From an uncultured Prevotellaceae bacterium (GTDB lineage: Bacteria > Bacteroidota > Bacteroidia > Bacteroidales > Bacteroidaceae): 64,000 nt of DNA. The stretch lies in the NCBI GenBank assembly GCA_900319225.1, contig ONNV01000007.1, positions 62,001-126,000 on the forward strand. The letters are read 5' to 3'. A model generated the notes under the pieces. That model had not been told where the DNA came from, did no database searches, and saw nothing but the letters and a program-made list of their open reading frames with translations. Position numbers and translations under genes: made by a program. Positions 26,717 to 36,419 of the stretch are shown here, piece after piece (position 1 is the first letter of the stretch; the number at the start of each line of letters is the position of its first letter).

Positions 26717-26752
26717 TTTGTGAGGCTAAAGTGCTAATTTTTTGTACCTTTG
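26717..26752 (+). promoter_or_regulatory. Promoter of gpmI
   Basis: TACCTTTG at 26745-26752 is a good -7 box. TTTG at 26717-26720 is the best -33 candidate but is spaced 24 nt away. Confidence 0.5.
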
Positions 26753-26786
26753 CGGTCTGAAATTGAGAGGGTTAAAAAAACGAAAT

Positions 26787-28289
26787 ATGAAACAGAAAGC
26801 ACTTCTTATGATTCTGGACGGCTGGGGCATCGGAAACCGCTCCAAGGCCGATGTGATTTACAACACACCTACTCCTTACATGGATTACCTGAACGCCAAT
26901 TATCCTAACGCTCAGCTGCTTGCAAGCGGTGAGAACGTAGGTCTTCCTGACGGTCAGATGGGTAACTCGGAGGTTGGTCACCTTAACATAGGTGCCGGTC
27001 GTGTTGTTTATCAGGACCTGGTTAAGATAAACCGCGCCATTGCCGACGGCAGCATCCGCCAGAACAAGGAGGTTGTTTCAGCATACAGCTATGCCAAGCA
27101 GAGCGGCAAGAAGCTGCATCTGATGGGTCTGGTATCAGACGGAGGCGTTCACAGCTCACTGGAGCACCTGTTCTGCCTTACTGATATTGCCCGTGAGTAT
27201 GGCATAGACAAGACATACGTACACTGCTTCATGGACGGTCGTGACACCGACCCCAAGAGCGGTAAGGGTTTCATTGACCAGCTTGTAAAGCGTGGTGACA
27301 AGGTTGCCACCATCATCGGCCGTTACTATGCAATGGACCGTGACAAGCGTTGGGAGCGTGTAAAGATTGCATATGACCAGCTGGTAGGCGGTGAGGGCCG
27401 TAAGGTTTCCGATATGGTCAAGGCTGTTGAGGAGTCATATGCCGAGGGCGTTACCGATGAGTTCATGAAGCCTATCGTAAACGAGGCTTATGACAGCCGC
27501 ATTGAGGAGGGCGATGCCATCATCTTCTTCAATTTCCGTAATGACCGTGCCAAGGAGCTCACTATCGTTCTCACTCAGAAGGATATGGATGCCGAGGGTA
27601 TGCACACCATTCCCGGCCTGCAGTACTACTGCCTCACTCCGTATGACGCTTCATTCACCGGCGTACACATTCTCTTTGACAAGGAGAACGTGAACAACAC
27701 TCTGGGTGAGTATCTCTCTGCACAGGGTCTCAAGCAGCTTCACATAGCTGAGACAGAGAAATACGCACATGTAACATTCTTCCTGAACGGTGGCCGCGAG
27801 CTTCCGTTCGAGGGTGAGGACCGTATCCTGGTTCCTTCTCCCAAGGTTGCCACATATGACCTGCAGCCCGAGATGAGCGCTTACATCGTTCGTGACAAGC
27901 TGGTTGAGGCCATCGGTACCGATAAGTATGATTTCATCGTCGTTAACTTTGCCAACGGTGACATGGTAGGTCACACCGGCGTATACGAGGCTATTGAGAA
28001 GGCTGTCGTTGCCGTTGATGCCTGCGTACATGATGTAATTGAGGCTGCCAAGGCTCACGGATATGATGCCATCATCATTGCTGACCATGGTAATGCCGAT
28101 AACGCACTCAATCCTGACGGCACACCCAACACCGCCCACTCACTCAATCCTGTTCCCATCATCTACGTGACTTCACGTGAGGGCGCCAAGGTAGAGTCCG
28201 GTATCCTGGCCGATGTGGCTCCGTCAATCCTGACCATCATGGGTCTGCCCATTCCTGCCGAGATGAACGGCAAGGTGCTTGTAAAATAA
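26787..28289 (+). CDS. gpmI: 2,3-bisphosphoglycerate-independent phosphoglycerate mutase
   Basis: 500 residues from ATG 26787. An upstream in-frame TTG at 26742 overlaps the promoter and is rejected. It is an alkaline-phosphatase-fold enzyme that interconverts 3- and 2-phosphoglycerate in glycolysis using two Mn2+. MILDGWGIG has metal ligand Asp11, and [16 protein letters not shown] has the phosphoserine Ser61. [32 protein letters not shown] and [10 protein letters not shown] are the remaining metal and substrate motifs. It has its own promoter and a terminator behind it. Confidence 0.96.
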   Translation: MKQKALLMILDGWGIGNRSKADVIYNTPTPYMDYLNANYPNAQLLASGENVGLPDGQMGNSEVGHLNIGAGRVVYQDLVKINRAIADGSIRQNKEVVSAYSYAKQSGKKLHLMGLVSDGGVHSSLEHLFCLTDIAREYGIDKTYVHCFMDGRDTDPKSGKGFIDQLVKRGDKVATIIGRYYAMDRDKRWERVKIAYDQLVGGEGRKVSDMVKAVEESYAEGVTDEFMKPIVNEAYDSRIEEGDAIIFFNFRNDRAKELTIVLTQKDMDAEGMHTIPGLQYYCLTPYDASFTGVHILFDKENVNNTLGEYLSAQGLKQLHIAETEKYAHVTFFLNGGRELPFEGEDRILVPSPKVATYDLQPEMSAYIVRDKLVEAIGTDKYDFIVVNFANGDMVGHTGVYEAIEKAVVAVDACVHDVIEAAKAHGYDAIIIADHGNADNALNPDGTPNTAHSLNPVPIIYVTSREGAKVESGILADVAPSILTIMGLPIPAEMNGKVLVK

Positions 28290-28311
28290 CTGTCCAACTA
28301 AAATACCATAG

Positions 28312-28345
28312 CCGACGACCTGCAATATGGCCGTCGGTTGTGTTT
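28312..28345 (+). terminator. Intrinsic terminator after gpmI
   Basis: CCGACGACC and GGCCGTCGG form a nine-pair stem with one mismatch (28312-28337), followed by TTGTGTTTTT. It lies just before nhaA, so nhaA may rely on readthrough or its own promoter. Confidence 0.6.
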
Positions 28346-28358
28346 TTAATTTTTCAAG

Positions 28359-29768
28359 ATGAAACTTATCCCTATCTACACCTGGAACAAGAGCATGCTC
28401 CAGTTCAACCGTAAGCGTGACAAGCTTACCCGTCAGCCCTGGACTCAGGGTGTCCTGCTTCTGCTGTGCGTAATCATCGCTATGCTGCTGGCTAACCTGC
28501 CTCTGGTAAGTACCTACTATAGGGCATTCCTTGAGACCAATATCCAGATTCACCTGCAGAGCCCCAAGGGTAACATTAACTGGTTGTTCCCCCACGACAT
28601 GACCATAGAGAAATTTATCAATGACATTCTCATGGTGATATTTTTCTTTACCGTTGGCCTGGAAATCAAGCGTGAGGTAGCTCACGGAGAGCTCTCGTCA
28701 CTTAAGAAAGCCATGCTTCCGGTAATTGCAGCATTCGGTGGTGTAATCATGCCTGCAGTGCTCTATACTCTGGTTAACCGCGGCACACTGGCTGCATCAG
28801 GCTGGGGAATCCCTACCGCTACCGATATAGCTTTTGCGGTATGCATACTCTCCGTACTGGGTGACCGTGTTCCCGTATCGCTCAAGGTGTTCCTTACCGC
28901 ACTTGCCATTGCCGATGACCTTATAGCGATCCTTGTGGTGGCCCTGTTCTATGGCGGACATATCAATTTCCTGCTTCTGGCACTCTCAGTGGTGGTTATA
29001 TGCGTGGCTCTGCTTCTGTCTCATTTCGGTCAGAAACATATCTGGGTATATCTGATGCTGGCAGTCATACTGTGGATACTGTTCTACTACTCAGGCATCC
29101 ATGCAACTATGTCGGGTGTGGTAATGGCATTCGTAATCCCTTCCAAGGCCCGTTACGAGCGTCCTTATGTGCTGCATAAGGTCAAGTTCTTCTCACAGAA
29201 ACTGCTCTCATTTGACCAGATTGATGACGAGACCATGTTCCCCAACGGCCCGCAGCGTCATATCCTGCGCCGTATTCACAAGACCGCATACGGTTCACTT
29301 GACATGAGCTACCGCGTGGAGCACGCCCTCTCACCGTGGGTCAATTTCTTCATCATGCCCATATTCGCGCTGGCCAATGCAGGCGTGGAGATTCCGGACC
29401 TTTCATATTTCAATATCCTGAACACTCAGGGTGTGGCAGGCGGAGTAGGTCTGGGTATATTCCTGGGACTGGTTCTGGGCAAGCCTCTGGGCATAACACT
29501 GTTCAGTTACCTTGCCATAAAGACACGTATCTGCGCCATGCCCGATAAGGCCGGTTGGGCCATGTTCTTTGCCGTGGCCTGTCTGGGTGGTATAGGATTC
29601 ACAATGTCAATATTTGTTGATACCCTCTCATTCTCTGATGTGGAGGTTGTGGAGCAGATGCGTAATGCAGGTAAGATTGCAATCCTTGTGGGTTCTCTTG
29701 CTGCAGGTGTGCTGGGCTCCGTACTTATCACCACGGTATCAAAGATCCAAAATACCAAGGCTGCTTGA
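28359..29768 (+). CDS. nhaA: Na+/H+ antiporter NhaA
   Basis: 469 residues with about twelve hydrophobic segments. Family motifs: FFTVGLEIKREVAHGEL, GGVIMPAVLYTL, GWGIPTATDIAFAVCILS, LTALAIADDLIAILVVA (the paired Asp of the ion-binding site) and GIHATMSGVVMAF. The insert of about 40 residues near position 270 (KFFSQKLLSFDQIDDETMFP) is usual in Bacteroidetes NhaA. It exchanges Na+ or Li+ for protons across the inner membrane and serves in pH and salt homeostasis. Confidence 0.95.
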   Translation: MKLIPIYTWNKSMLQFNRKRDKLTRQPWTQGVLLLLCVIIAMLLANLPLVSTYYRAFLETNIQIHLQSPKGNINWLFPHDMTIEKFINDILMVIFFFTVGLEIKREVAHGELSSLKKAMLPVIAAFGGVIMPAVLYTLVNRGTLAASGWGIPTATDIAFAVCILSVLGDRVPVSLKVFLTALAIADDLIAILVVALFYGGHINFLLLALSVVVICVALLLSHFGQKHIWVYLMLAVILWILFYYSGIHATMSGVVMAFVIPSKARYERPYVLHKVKFFSQKLLSFDQIDDETMFPNGPQRHILRRIHKTAYGSLDMSYRVEHALSPWVNFFIMPIFALANAGVEIPDLSYFNILNTQGVAGGVGLGIFLGLVLGKPLGITLFSYLAIKTRICAMPDKAGWAMFFAVACLGGIGFTMSIFVDTLSFSDVEVVEQMRNAGKIAILVGSLAAGVLGSVLITTVSKIQNTKAA

Positions 29769-29796
29769 CAATATTCAGGGATTTGGATTACATTTG
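29765..29796 (+). promoter_or_regulatory. Promoter of the flavodiiron protein gene
   Basis: TTG (29765-29767, overlapping the nhaA stop), 21 nt, TACATTTG (29789-29796), 18 nt before the start codon. Confidence 0.55.
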
Positions 29797-29813
29797 TAAA
29801 CCAAACTAACAGT

Positions 29814-30998
29814 ATGATCAGGAATTTGAATGACAAGGTCAGGTACATCGGATGTGATGACCTGGATCTGGACCTTTTTGAGAGTCAGTATATTGTCCCG
29901 GAAGGAATGGCGTATAACTCATACCTTATCCTGGATGATAAGGTTGCCATTATGGATACCGCCGATGCCCGCAAGGGTGATGAGTGGAAAGCCAACCTCA
30001 AGGAGGCTCTCTCCGGCCGTACTCCGGATTACCTTGTCGTTCACCATATGGAGCCTGACCATTCTGCCCTTATTGCCTGGGTACTTGCGGAGTATCCGTC
30101 ACTTACCCTTGTAGCCAGCGCCAAGGCTATCCAGATGTTGGGACAGTTCTTTGAGGACCTTAATATTGACGGCCGTACCTTGGCTGTAAAGGAGGGCTCG
30201 GAACTGGAACTTGGCGAGCATAAGCTGCGCTTTATCGGCGCCCCTATGGTTCACTGGCCAGAGGTTATGGTATCATTCGATGAGGCTGACGGTGCACTTT
30301 ACAGTGCCGATGCGTTTGGTAAGTTCGGTGCCCTGAGCAAGTGCGGATTCTACGGCCGCGATGATGATGACTGGGCATGTGAGGCACGCCGTTACTATTT
30401 CAATATTGTAGGAAAGTACGGCGCTCCCGTACGTACACTGCTTGAAAAGATCCTGCAGCTGCCCATCCGCAGCATCCGTCCGCTTCACGGACCCATTCTT
30501 GAGGATAACCTGTCAGAATATATAGACCTCTATAAGATCTGGAGCAGCTATGCCGTTGAGACTGATGGCATATTCATTGCATGTGCCTCAATCCACGGCG
30601 GTACGATGGCTGCCGCCCAAAAACTTGCTGAGATACTGCGTGCCAAAGGAGCAGGCCGTGTCGAGGTAAGTGACCTGTGCCGTTCAGATTTTGCCGAGAA
30701 CGTGGAGGATGCGTTCCGTCACTCCAAACTGGTTCTGGCCGCATCGTCATATGATGCAGGTGTGTTCACTCCCATGTATGAGTTCCTGCACCGTCTCCAG
30801 ATAAAGGGATTCTGCAACCGTAAGGTGGCCATCGTTGAGAACGGATCGTGGGCTCCGTCGGCCGGCCGTGTAATGAAAGAGATGCTCTCTGCAATGAACG
30901 GCATTGAGATCGTGGATCCCATGGTTACCATTCGCAGCCGCATGAAAAAGGCCGACATTCCGGCTCTGGAATCTCTTGCAGACGCAATCCTGAACTAA
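29814..30998 (+). CDS. Flavodiiron protein (FprA-type, O2/NO reductase)
   Basis: 394 residues. The N-terminal metallo-beta-lactamase-like domain has the di-iron motif H78-x-E80-x-D82-H83 in HHMEPDHS. Further ligands lie in MVHWPEVM, LYSADAFG and RPLHGPIL. A C-terminal flavodoxin domain starts about residue 250 (IFIACASIHGGTMAAAQKLA, then AASSYDAG and ENGSWAPSAGR for FMN). Class A flavodiiron proteins reduce O2 to water or NO to N2O and protect anaerobes. No rubredoxin domain is fused, so electrons must come from a separate donor. Apparently monocistronic. Confidence 0.92.
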   Translation: MIRNLNDKVRYIGCDDLDLDLFESQYIVPEGMAYNSYLILDDKVAIMDTADARKGDEWKANLKEALSGRTPDYLVVHHMEPDHSALIAWVLAEYPSLTLVASAKAIQMLGQFFEDLNIDGRTLAVKEGSELELGEHKLRFIGAPMVHWPEVMVSFDEADGALYSADAFGKFGALSKCGFYGRDDDDWACEARRYYFNIVGKYGAPVRTLLEKILQLPIRSIRPLHGPILEDNLSEYIDLYKIWSSYAVETDGIFIACASIHGGTMAAAQKLAEILRAKGAGRVEVSDLCRSDFAENVEDAFRHSKLVLAASSYDAGVFTPMYEFLHRLQIKGFCNRKVAIVENGSWAPSAGRVMKEMLSAMNGIEIVDPMVTIRSRMKKADIPALESLADAILN

Positions 30999-31065
30999 TC
31001 AGACTCTAGTTGTATTACTGATATGATACCGGGTAAACCCTCTGTGGCTTATCTGGATGTGAGTG

Positions 31066-31815
31066 TCATTTCCAGTATTCAATATCGCGCAGGAGTACCT
31101 CTACCGGCAGTTTGAACCGGTTGAATGTGCGGGCCTCACGCCAGTTGCCCTGCTCGTCAAAGTCCCTGTACTCTATATATGTGATCTCCTCCTCCTTTTC
31201 ATTGCCGTCTACGACGGAGTGCTTCTCCTTTACGTTGTGACGGTCATCAAGGATATTGGTCTCGACAGTCTTGGAACCGGTACGGGGATCATCGGTCGTA
31301 ATCATGACGGGATATCCGTCACGGTCTGTCTTGATGGTACGTATGGTGATTACGGTTCCGTTCTCGGATACCACGGATTTGTGTTTCCTAAAGAATGAGC
31401 TCTTCTTTACGGTCATTGTTACAACCTGGCCGTTTGACTCTTTCCTGTACTCCAACTTGTTGCCTTTGTTTGAAATCAGGTCCAGACGTGCTATCATGCG
31501 GTTGCCGGCCTTACGGGTGCTGCGTATGCTGACTCCGTTCTCAAACAGGCTCTCGGACTCGGTCAGTATGCGTCCGGTGCTGTCTATCGTGGCCGAGCAT
31601 ATCTCATTTCCGTTCAGGTCATAGACTGATGTGCCAATGAAAATTATCCTGTCATAGTTGGTATGGTAAACCTCAGGGTCCTTATGGGTGATGGTGACCT
31701 TCTGTACACGGCCGTTCAGCCCGCCGAACGGAGGCTCCTGGTAACTTTTGCCGCATGATGCCGCAAGACACATGCCTGCAATAATGACGATATATCGGAA
31801 TATGCTCTTTTTCAT
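31066..31815 (-). CDS. Lipoprotein with YD-like segments
   Basis: 249 residues. The lipoprotein signal ends LAASC (Cys20). Segments such as YDLNGNEICSATID, DRDGYPVMITT and FDEQGNWREARTF resemble the repeats of the lipoproteins at 8.5-13.7 kb, though the protein is half as long. It is translated from an ATGA overlap with the DUF3109 gene upstream, so the two are co-expressed. The function is unknown. Confidence 0.62.
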   Translation of the reverse strand: MKKSIFRYIVIIAGMCLAASCGKSYQEPPFGGLNGRVQKVTITHKDPEVYHTNYDRIIFIGTSVYDLNGNEICSATIDSTGRILTESESLFENGVSIRSTRKAGNRMIARLDLISNKGNKLEYRKESNGQVVTMTVKKSSFFRKHKSVVSENGTVITIRTIKTDRDGYPVMITTDDPRTGSKTVETNILDDRHNVKEKHSVVDGNEKEEEITYIEYRDFDEQGNWREARTFNRFKLPVEVLLRDIEYWK

Positions 31816-32393
31816 ATGATATTCTGTTTTTTCATTTCACTTACTGTCAGTTCCAGCTCATCATACCACTCCTTTCCAAAGCGGCGTATCAGAGGTTCCT
31901 TAAGGCACTTGTATACCGGGATATGTTCCCTGTGGCCCTTGATGACTGCAGCCTGGCAAACATCCCAGCGGTCATAGTTGAGTCCCATGTAAGGGCCAAT
32001 CTTCTTGACGCGGATGGGGTAGAGATGGCATGATACGGGTTTCATGAAGCTGACCTTACCCTCGCGGTATGCCTTCTCTATGGCGCAGAAACAGCATCCG
32101 TTCTCATCATAGCAGGTAAAGACGCAGTCCTTGCCGTTCACAATCTGGGTTACCAGCTCTCCCTCGGGGTCGGGGTAGGCTATACCTCTCTCCTCAATTG
32201 CCTTTATGGCATCGGCCGATAACATATCCCTGATCTGAGGCAGCAGCTGCTCAATCTGTGCTATCTCATCCACTGTTACCGGAGCACCTGCATCGCCTTC
32301 TATGCAGCATGCACCGTGACACTTCTTAAGGTCACAGCAGAATTCCTTTGTTATGACATCGAGCGATACTATTGTGTCTTGGATCTGTACCAT
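31812..32393 (-). CDS. DUF3109 family Cys-rich protein
   Basis: 193 residues, soluble. Cys-rich stretches FCCDLKKCHGACC (about 18-30), DCVFTCYDENGCCFC and later PVSCHLYPIR match the DUF3109 / YkgJ-like putative zinc- or iron-chelating family common in Bacteroidetes. The biochemical role is unestablished; metal binding is inferred from the Cys spacing. It is first in a two-gene minus-strand operon with the lipoprotein. A minus-strand TACTTTTG box at 32417-32424 is a likely -7 element. Confidence 0.8.
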   Translation of the reverse strand: MVQIQDTIVSLDVITKEFCCDLKKCHGACCIEGDAGAPVTVDEIAQIEQLLPQIRDMLSADAIKAIEERGIAYPDPEGELVTQIVNGKDCVFTCYDENGCCFCAIEKAYREGKVSFMKPVSCHLYPIRVKKIGPYMGLNYDRWDVCQAAVIKGHREHIPVYKCLKEPLIRRFGKEWYDELELTVSEMKKQNII

Positions 32394-32416
32394 CGGGCTG
32401 TTATCATTCGGGAGGG

Positions 32417-32424
32417 CAAAAGTA
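32417..32424 (-). promoter_or_regulatory. -7 box for the DUF3109 operon
   Basis: Minus-strand TACTTTTG, 24 bases before the start. A TTTG (32449-32452) lies 24 nt further upstream, which is wider than usual. Confidence 0.45.
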
Positions 32425-32464
32425 ATGATTTTATTGCTATCTTAGCGGCAAATAGAGTCAAATC

Positions 32465-32944
32465 ATGTGGTCGACAGTATTGATAGTGCTTGCCATTATA
32501 CTCTGTATAACAGGTATAATAGGGAGTGTGGTTCCGGGACTTCCCGGTCCTCCGCTCAGTTGGGTGGGAGTGTTGCTGGCTTATTTTAGCCATAAGTTGG
32601 GCGGGGCAGATATGTCTATGACGTCTGTGCTTATCTGGCTGGGCGTGACTGTCGTGGTTTCCGTACTGGATTACACTATTCCTGCCCGGTTTACAAAACT
32701 TGCGGGCGGTACGAAAGCGGGCAGTACAGGTGCCACCATAGGTATGATTTTAGGATTGTTCCTTACTCCGATAGGAATGATTCCGTGCAGCCTTTTGGGC
32801 GCTTTCCTGGCCGAATGGCTCCAGGAGAATAAGAGCATAGGGGGTGCGTTGAAGTCTGCAGTCGGTACGTTTATAGGTTTCATGTTAGGCTCCGGACTTA
32901 AGATTATTGCATCCGGAACCATGTTTTTTTACATCTTATTCTGA
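32465..32944 (+). CDS. DUF456 family membrane protein
   Basis: 159 residues with about four to five hydrophobic helices. The start (VLAIILCITGIIGSVVPGLP) and G-P-P-L-S-W-x-G, together with later GGTKAGSTGATIGMILGLF, GMIPCSLLGAFLAEWL and AVGTFIGFMLGSGLKI, are the DUF456 pattern of glycine-rich helices. The function is unknown in this family; small-molecule or stress-related membrane roles have been suggested only by context. It is divergent from the DUF3109 gene. Confidence 0.8.
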   Translation: MWSTVLIVLAIILCITGIIGSVVPGLPGPPLSWVGVLLAYFSHKLGGADMSMTSVLIWLGVTVVVSVLDYTIPARFTKLAGGTKAGSTGATIGMILGLFLTPIGMIPCSLLGAFLAEWLQENKSIGGALKSAVGTFIGFMLGSGLKIIASGTMFFYILF

Positions 32945-32994
32945 AAATCCTGTACATTTTAGGCTTATTGAGAACTTTTATATCCTTTAAGGTT

Positions 32995-33002
32995 TAACTT
33001 TG
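32995..33002 (+). promoter_or_regulatory. -7 box for the esterase gene
   Basis: TAACTTTG, 54 bases before the ATG at 33057. No well-spaced -33 element is clear. Confidence 0.4.
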
Positions 33003-33056
33003 CGCTGCCTATGAGTTATTATCAATAGTACTTACTTTACTTAATTACACAATAAA

Positions 33057-34112
33057 ATGAAAAAACAGATTCTTCTTGCAGCGGCTGTAATGATGTCGCT
33101 CACATGTTTCGCCCAGTTCCCGGGCGGTGGTTTTGGTGGCGGTTTCCCCGGTGGCGGTATGCCCGGTGGTGGCGGCGGATTCGGCGGCGGAATGCCTATG
33201 GGCGGCTTTGGCGGATTCGGTGGTGACCAGAGCGCACAGACCCAGGCTGAATATTCAGAGAAATTCTCAGATATCAACTATGCCGGTGATGACGGCCAGG
33301 TTTATCATATGCTTGACATCTACCTTCCCAAGGAGGTAAAGGACAAGTATCCTGTAGTTGTACACATCTATGGCAGCGCATGGGGCAGCAACAACTCTAA
33401 GGGTGCAGCCGATATCAACACTATCTGCGCAGCTCTGCTCAAGGCCGGTTATGCAGTGGTTACTCCTAACCACCGTTCAATCGCTGACGGCAAGTGGCCT
33501 GCTCAGGTTAACGATATCAAGGCCGTTATCCGCTTTATCCGCGCTAACGCAGCCAAGTATAAGTTCGATACATCATTCATTGCAACATCAGGTTTCTCAT
33601 CAGGCGGTCATCTGAGCGCTGTTACCGCTCTGTCAAACGGCGTTAAGGTTGCCAAGCGCGGCAAGGCTGAGTATGACATTGAGGGTAACGTAGGCCCCTA
33701 CACCAAGGAGTCAAGCTATGTTAACGCATTCTGCGACTGGTCAGGTCCCACTGAGCTCCTGCAGATGGAGTGCGGTAACGCAATGGTATTCGGTGGCAAG
33801 GGTAACACCCCCGAGGAGCAGCTTATCGGACTCCCCAAGGAGGGCAATGAGGACAACTTCATGCTGCTGAGTGCTACCGGTTTCCTGGATAAGGATGATG
33901 TTGCCGGTTACATGTTCCATGGTGACGCTGACTTTGTAGTTGCATCATGCGTAAGCCAGTATCTCTATGATGAGATGCAGAAGGCTGGCGTAGAGAGCTA
34001 TATCGTTCGTGAGCCTCAGGGCGGTCACGGTATGGGTATGTACTCAGAGGAGAACCTCAAGAAGATGGTTGACTTCCTGAATGCCCAGCGTGCCAAGACT
34101 TCTAAGAAATAA
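33057..34112 (+). CDS. Secreted alpha/beta hydrolase (BD-FAE-like esterase) with Gly-rich N-terminus
   Basis: 351 residues. The signal peptide ends near CFAQ (19-20). Residues 21-57 are almost pure Gly with Phe, Pro and Met (FPGGGFGGGF, MPGGGGGFGGG), then the hydrolase fold follows. VVVHIYGSAWGS is the oxyanion strand, GFSSGGH has nucleophile Ser181, and GDADFVVA and GGHGMGM supply Asp and His. This is the HSL/BD-FAE group (carbohydrate or feruloyl esterases, general lipases). The Gly-rich segment is not part of the fold and may anchor the enzyme or be a flexible spacer. Optimised codons suggest high expression. Confidence 0.82.
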   Translation: MKKQILLAAAVMMSLTCFAQFPGGGFGGGFPGGGMPGGGGGFGGGMPMGGFGGFGGDQSAQTQAEYSEKFSDINYAGDDGQVYHMLDIYLPKEVKDKYPVVVHIYGSAWGSNNSKGAADINTICAALLKAGYAVVTPNHRSIADGKWPAQVNDIKAVIRFIRANAAKYKFDTSFIATSGFSSGGHLSAVTALSNGVKVAKRGKAEYDIEGNVGPYTKESSYVNAFCDWSGPTELLQMECGNAMVFGGKGNTPEEQLIGLPKEGNEDNFMLLSATGFLDKDDVAGYMFHGDADFVVASCVSQYLYDEMQKAGVESYIVREPQGGHGMGMYSEENLKKMVDFLNAQRAKTSKK

Positions 34113-34131
34113 TTGAGTTACATTTATAAGG

Positions 34132-34171
34132 GAATGCCGCGGCTCTTGGTGAGTCGCGGCATTCATTTTTT
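34132..34171 (+). terminator. Intrinsic terminator between convergent genes
   Basis: GAATGCCGCGGCTC (34132-34145) pairs with GAGTCGCGGCATTC (34151-34164, one G-U). ATTTTTTA follows on the plus strand, and the T run overlaps the stop of the convergent receptor gene. Confidence 0.85.
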
Positions 34172-36140
34172 AGAAGGTGGTTACGGATATTCCTGCTATG
34201 GCCCAGATACCCGGCTGGGGCACGCAGCCGTAATCAATGTATTGCCTGTCAGTAAGGTTGTTGCACTCAATGAACAGCCTGATACGCTCTTTCTGCCATT
34301 GCAGTCTGGCATCGGTAAGCAGGTAGGGCTTGTAGTCATAGACCAGCCCGTCTGTCCCGGTATATGATCCGGCACGGTCCTGATAGCGCAGGTTTATACC
34401 TAGGGTCAGGCCGGGAAGGATTCCCAGACGTACTCCCGCAACTGCCTTATGTCTTAGATACTCCAGTGTGGAGCGGCTCTGGATTCCCTCTACGTCAACC
34501 TTCTCCTGGTCTATATAGGTGTAGGCCAGGTCTGCCGACTGGAGTATATGCTGTGCGGGGATGAGTGTCTCAAAGTCAAATGATGCCTTCAGCTCAGTTC
34601 CCCATGAGTTGACCCGGGTGAAATTGACTGACTCCCAACGGCGCTGCTCACTGGGCAGGGTTATGTCCATAATCCAGTCAATCATATCGGTCCCATGGTT
34701 GTAGAACAGTGATGCCGATGCCTGGATTCCGTCGTAATCAGTGTATTTCAGGCCTAAGTCATAGGCTGTGAGTGTTTCGGGGCGCAGATGCTTGTCGGCC
34801 TTATAACCGCCTACGCTGTAGTAGAGCTCGGTTACTGACGGCAGGCGCAGTGACGTGTTGACAGTGGCAAAAGCCTTGAGTTTGCCGGTAAGACGGTAAC
34901 TCATGTCAATGCCGGGGTAGATCCTGAATGAGCGTCCGTTCCATGTGTTGTAAGTGCCTACCGCACCTGCGCTCATGGCAAACTTACCCAGTGTAAGGTT
35001 ATGCTCCAGCACTATGCTTAAGTTGGTGCGGTCCAGACCGTTTGTGTAGTCACGGTCAGTACCTTTTATATGTATGGGGTTGTCAAGGGGCTCACCAAGG
35101 TTGCCGCTTACCAGATTCTCATTCTTGATCTCCGCACTTACGGCGGTACGTCCCAACTTCCAGTCAAACCAGCTGTTCAGGGCGGTTCCGGCTACGTCAG
35201 AGCGGTGGTAATTGTACGGTACCGGAGTCTCGCTGCCGCGTATCAGCTCAAAACGGTCCTCGTTGTGGTTCCACCATATGCTGGGATGTATGTGAATGCC
35301 TCCAATGGTGCTTTCAGCCTGCACGGCGGTGTAGCTTTTTACGGTATGCTCAAACTGGTCGTCATACTTGGCGGAGTAGAAGGTGTTGCTGCCCCAATCC
35401 TTGGCACTTATGCCTGCATGCCAGTTGATACGTATCTTAGAGTTGTCAAAACTGCCTTTATAGAAAGCCTTCTTGTACTCCATATCGGCATTGAGGCGGT
35501 CCTGCTTGCTGCGGCTGTATCCGTCAGAGCGGCCATAACTGCCGGATATCATGTTGTTCCAGTTGCCCTTGACAGCGGCTGCACTAGCTCCGCCTGCCAC
35601 ATATCCGTAGCTGCCTGCCTCAACATGGGCCGATGCCGCATTCCTTGCGGCGGTCTTGGTCACGATATTGATGGCACCCATCAGTGATGATGATCCGTAT
35701 GCACGGCCGGCAGGTCCCTCCAGAACCTCTATATGGTCAATATCGCTCATGTCAACCGGAAAGTCAAATGAGTTGTGTCCGGTCTGGGGGTCACAGATAT
35801 TTATTCCGTCAAGCAGTATGGCAACCTGCTCAAAATTGCCTCCGCGTACACCTATGTCAGTCTGGGCGCCCATGGGGCCACGCTGGCGTACGTCAACTCC
35901 TGATGCGTATTTGAGTATGTCGTTTACGGACTGTACGGGATATGCGCTTATCTCATCGGCAGTCATTATATGGGCTATACGTGATGCCTTGGGTAGTGTG
36001 GTCTTGATCCTTGAGGCTGTTATCTCTATCTCATCCGTGCGGATAAACAGGGAGTCAACTGACTCGGCTTGTAAAGAAACGTTGCCTGCTGCTGTAAACA
36101 TCAAAGCGGCGAATAATGTTTTCAGGTTCATGTCATTCAT
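34170..36140 (-). CDS. TonB-dependent outer-membrane receptor (BtuB-like layout)
   Basis: 656 residues; a second ATG three codons on (36131) is equally possible. The signal peptide ends about LQAE. The plug domain (about 35-165) has EIEITASRIKTTLP, DILKYASGVDVRQRG, GVRGGNFEQVAILLDGI and VLEGPAGRAYGSSSLMGAIN. A 22-strand-type barrel follows and ends in a Phe-terminated strand (AIAGISVTTF). There is no N-terminal carboxypeptidase-like domain and no SusD neighbour, so it is a classical small-ligand receptor rather than a Sus transporter. BtuB-like cobalamin uptake is one option. No cobalamin riboswitch was recognised upstream, so the ligand stays open. Confidence 0.85.
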   Translation of the reverse strand: MNDMNLKTLFAALMFTAAGNVSLQAESVDSLFIRTDEIEITASRIKTTLPKASRIAHIMTADEISAYPVQSVNDILKYASGVDVRQRGPMGAQTDIGVRGGNFEQVAILLDGINICDPQTGHNSFDFPVDMSDIDHIEVLEGPAGRAYGSSSLMGAINIVTKTAARNAASAHVEAGSYGYVAGGASAAAVKGNWNNMISGSYGRSDGYSRSKQDRLNADMEYKKAFYKGSFDNSKIRINWHAGISAKDWGSNTFYSAKYDDQFEHTVKSYTAVQAESTIGGIHIHPSIWWNHNEDRFELIRGSETPVPYNYHRSDVAGTALNSWFDWKLGRTAVSAEIKNENLVSGNLGEPLDNPIHIKGTDRDYTNGLDRTNLSIVLEHNLTLGKFAMSAGAVGTYNTWNGRSFRIYPGIDMSYRLTGKLKAFATVNTSLRLPSVTELYYSVGGYKADKHLRPETLTAYDLGLKYTDYDGIQASASLFYNHGTDMIDWIMDITLPSEQRRWESVNFTRVNSWGTELKASFDFETLIPAQHILQSADLAYTYIDQEKVDVEGIQSRSTLEYLRHKAVAGVRLGILPGLTLGINLRYQDRAGSYTGTDGLVYDYKPYLLTDARLQWQKERIRLFIECNNLTDRQYIDYGCVPQPGIWAIAGISVTTF

Positions 36141-36419
36141 ATTTTTAAATAGGTTATTAGAGATTCATGTCTGATTTTGTGCGCAAATTTCTTAAAAAGT
36201 AATGTCGTGGGCAAGCCTTCTGCACTTATTCGGACCAATAGTTACCATTTGAGGGAAAAGTGTAAATCCCCGGTCTCCGGTTTGGTATCTCCGGATAGCA
36301 ATCATGGTTAAAAATGTATAATTATCTCAATGTTATGTAATTGAAATGGGATGCAGAGTTACAATGACTCTATAGAATGTGTAATTTCGCGGCCGAAAAC
36401 GAAAGGGTATAAATAAACA

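Noticed and set aside
36141-36419. Search for a cobalamin riboswitch before the TonB receptor
   Set aside because: No B12-box-like sequence or convincing fold was recognised by eye.
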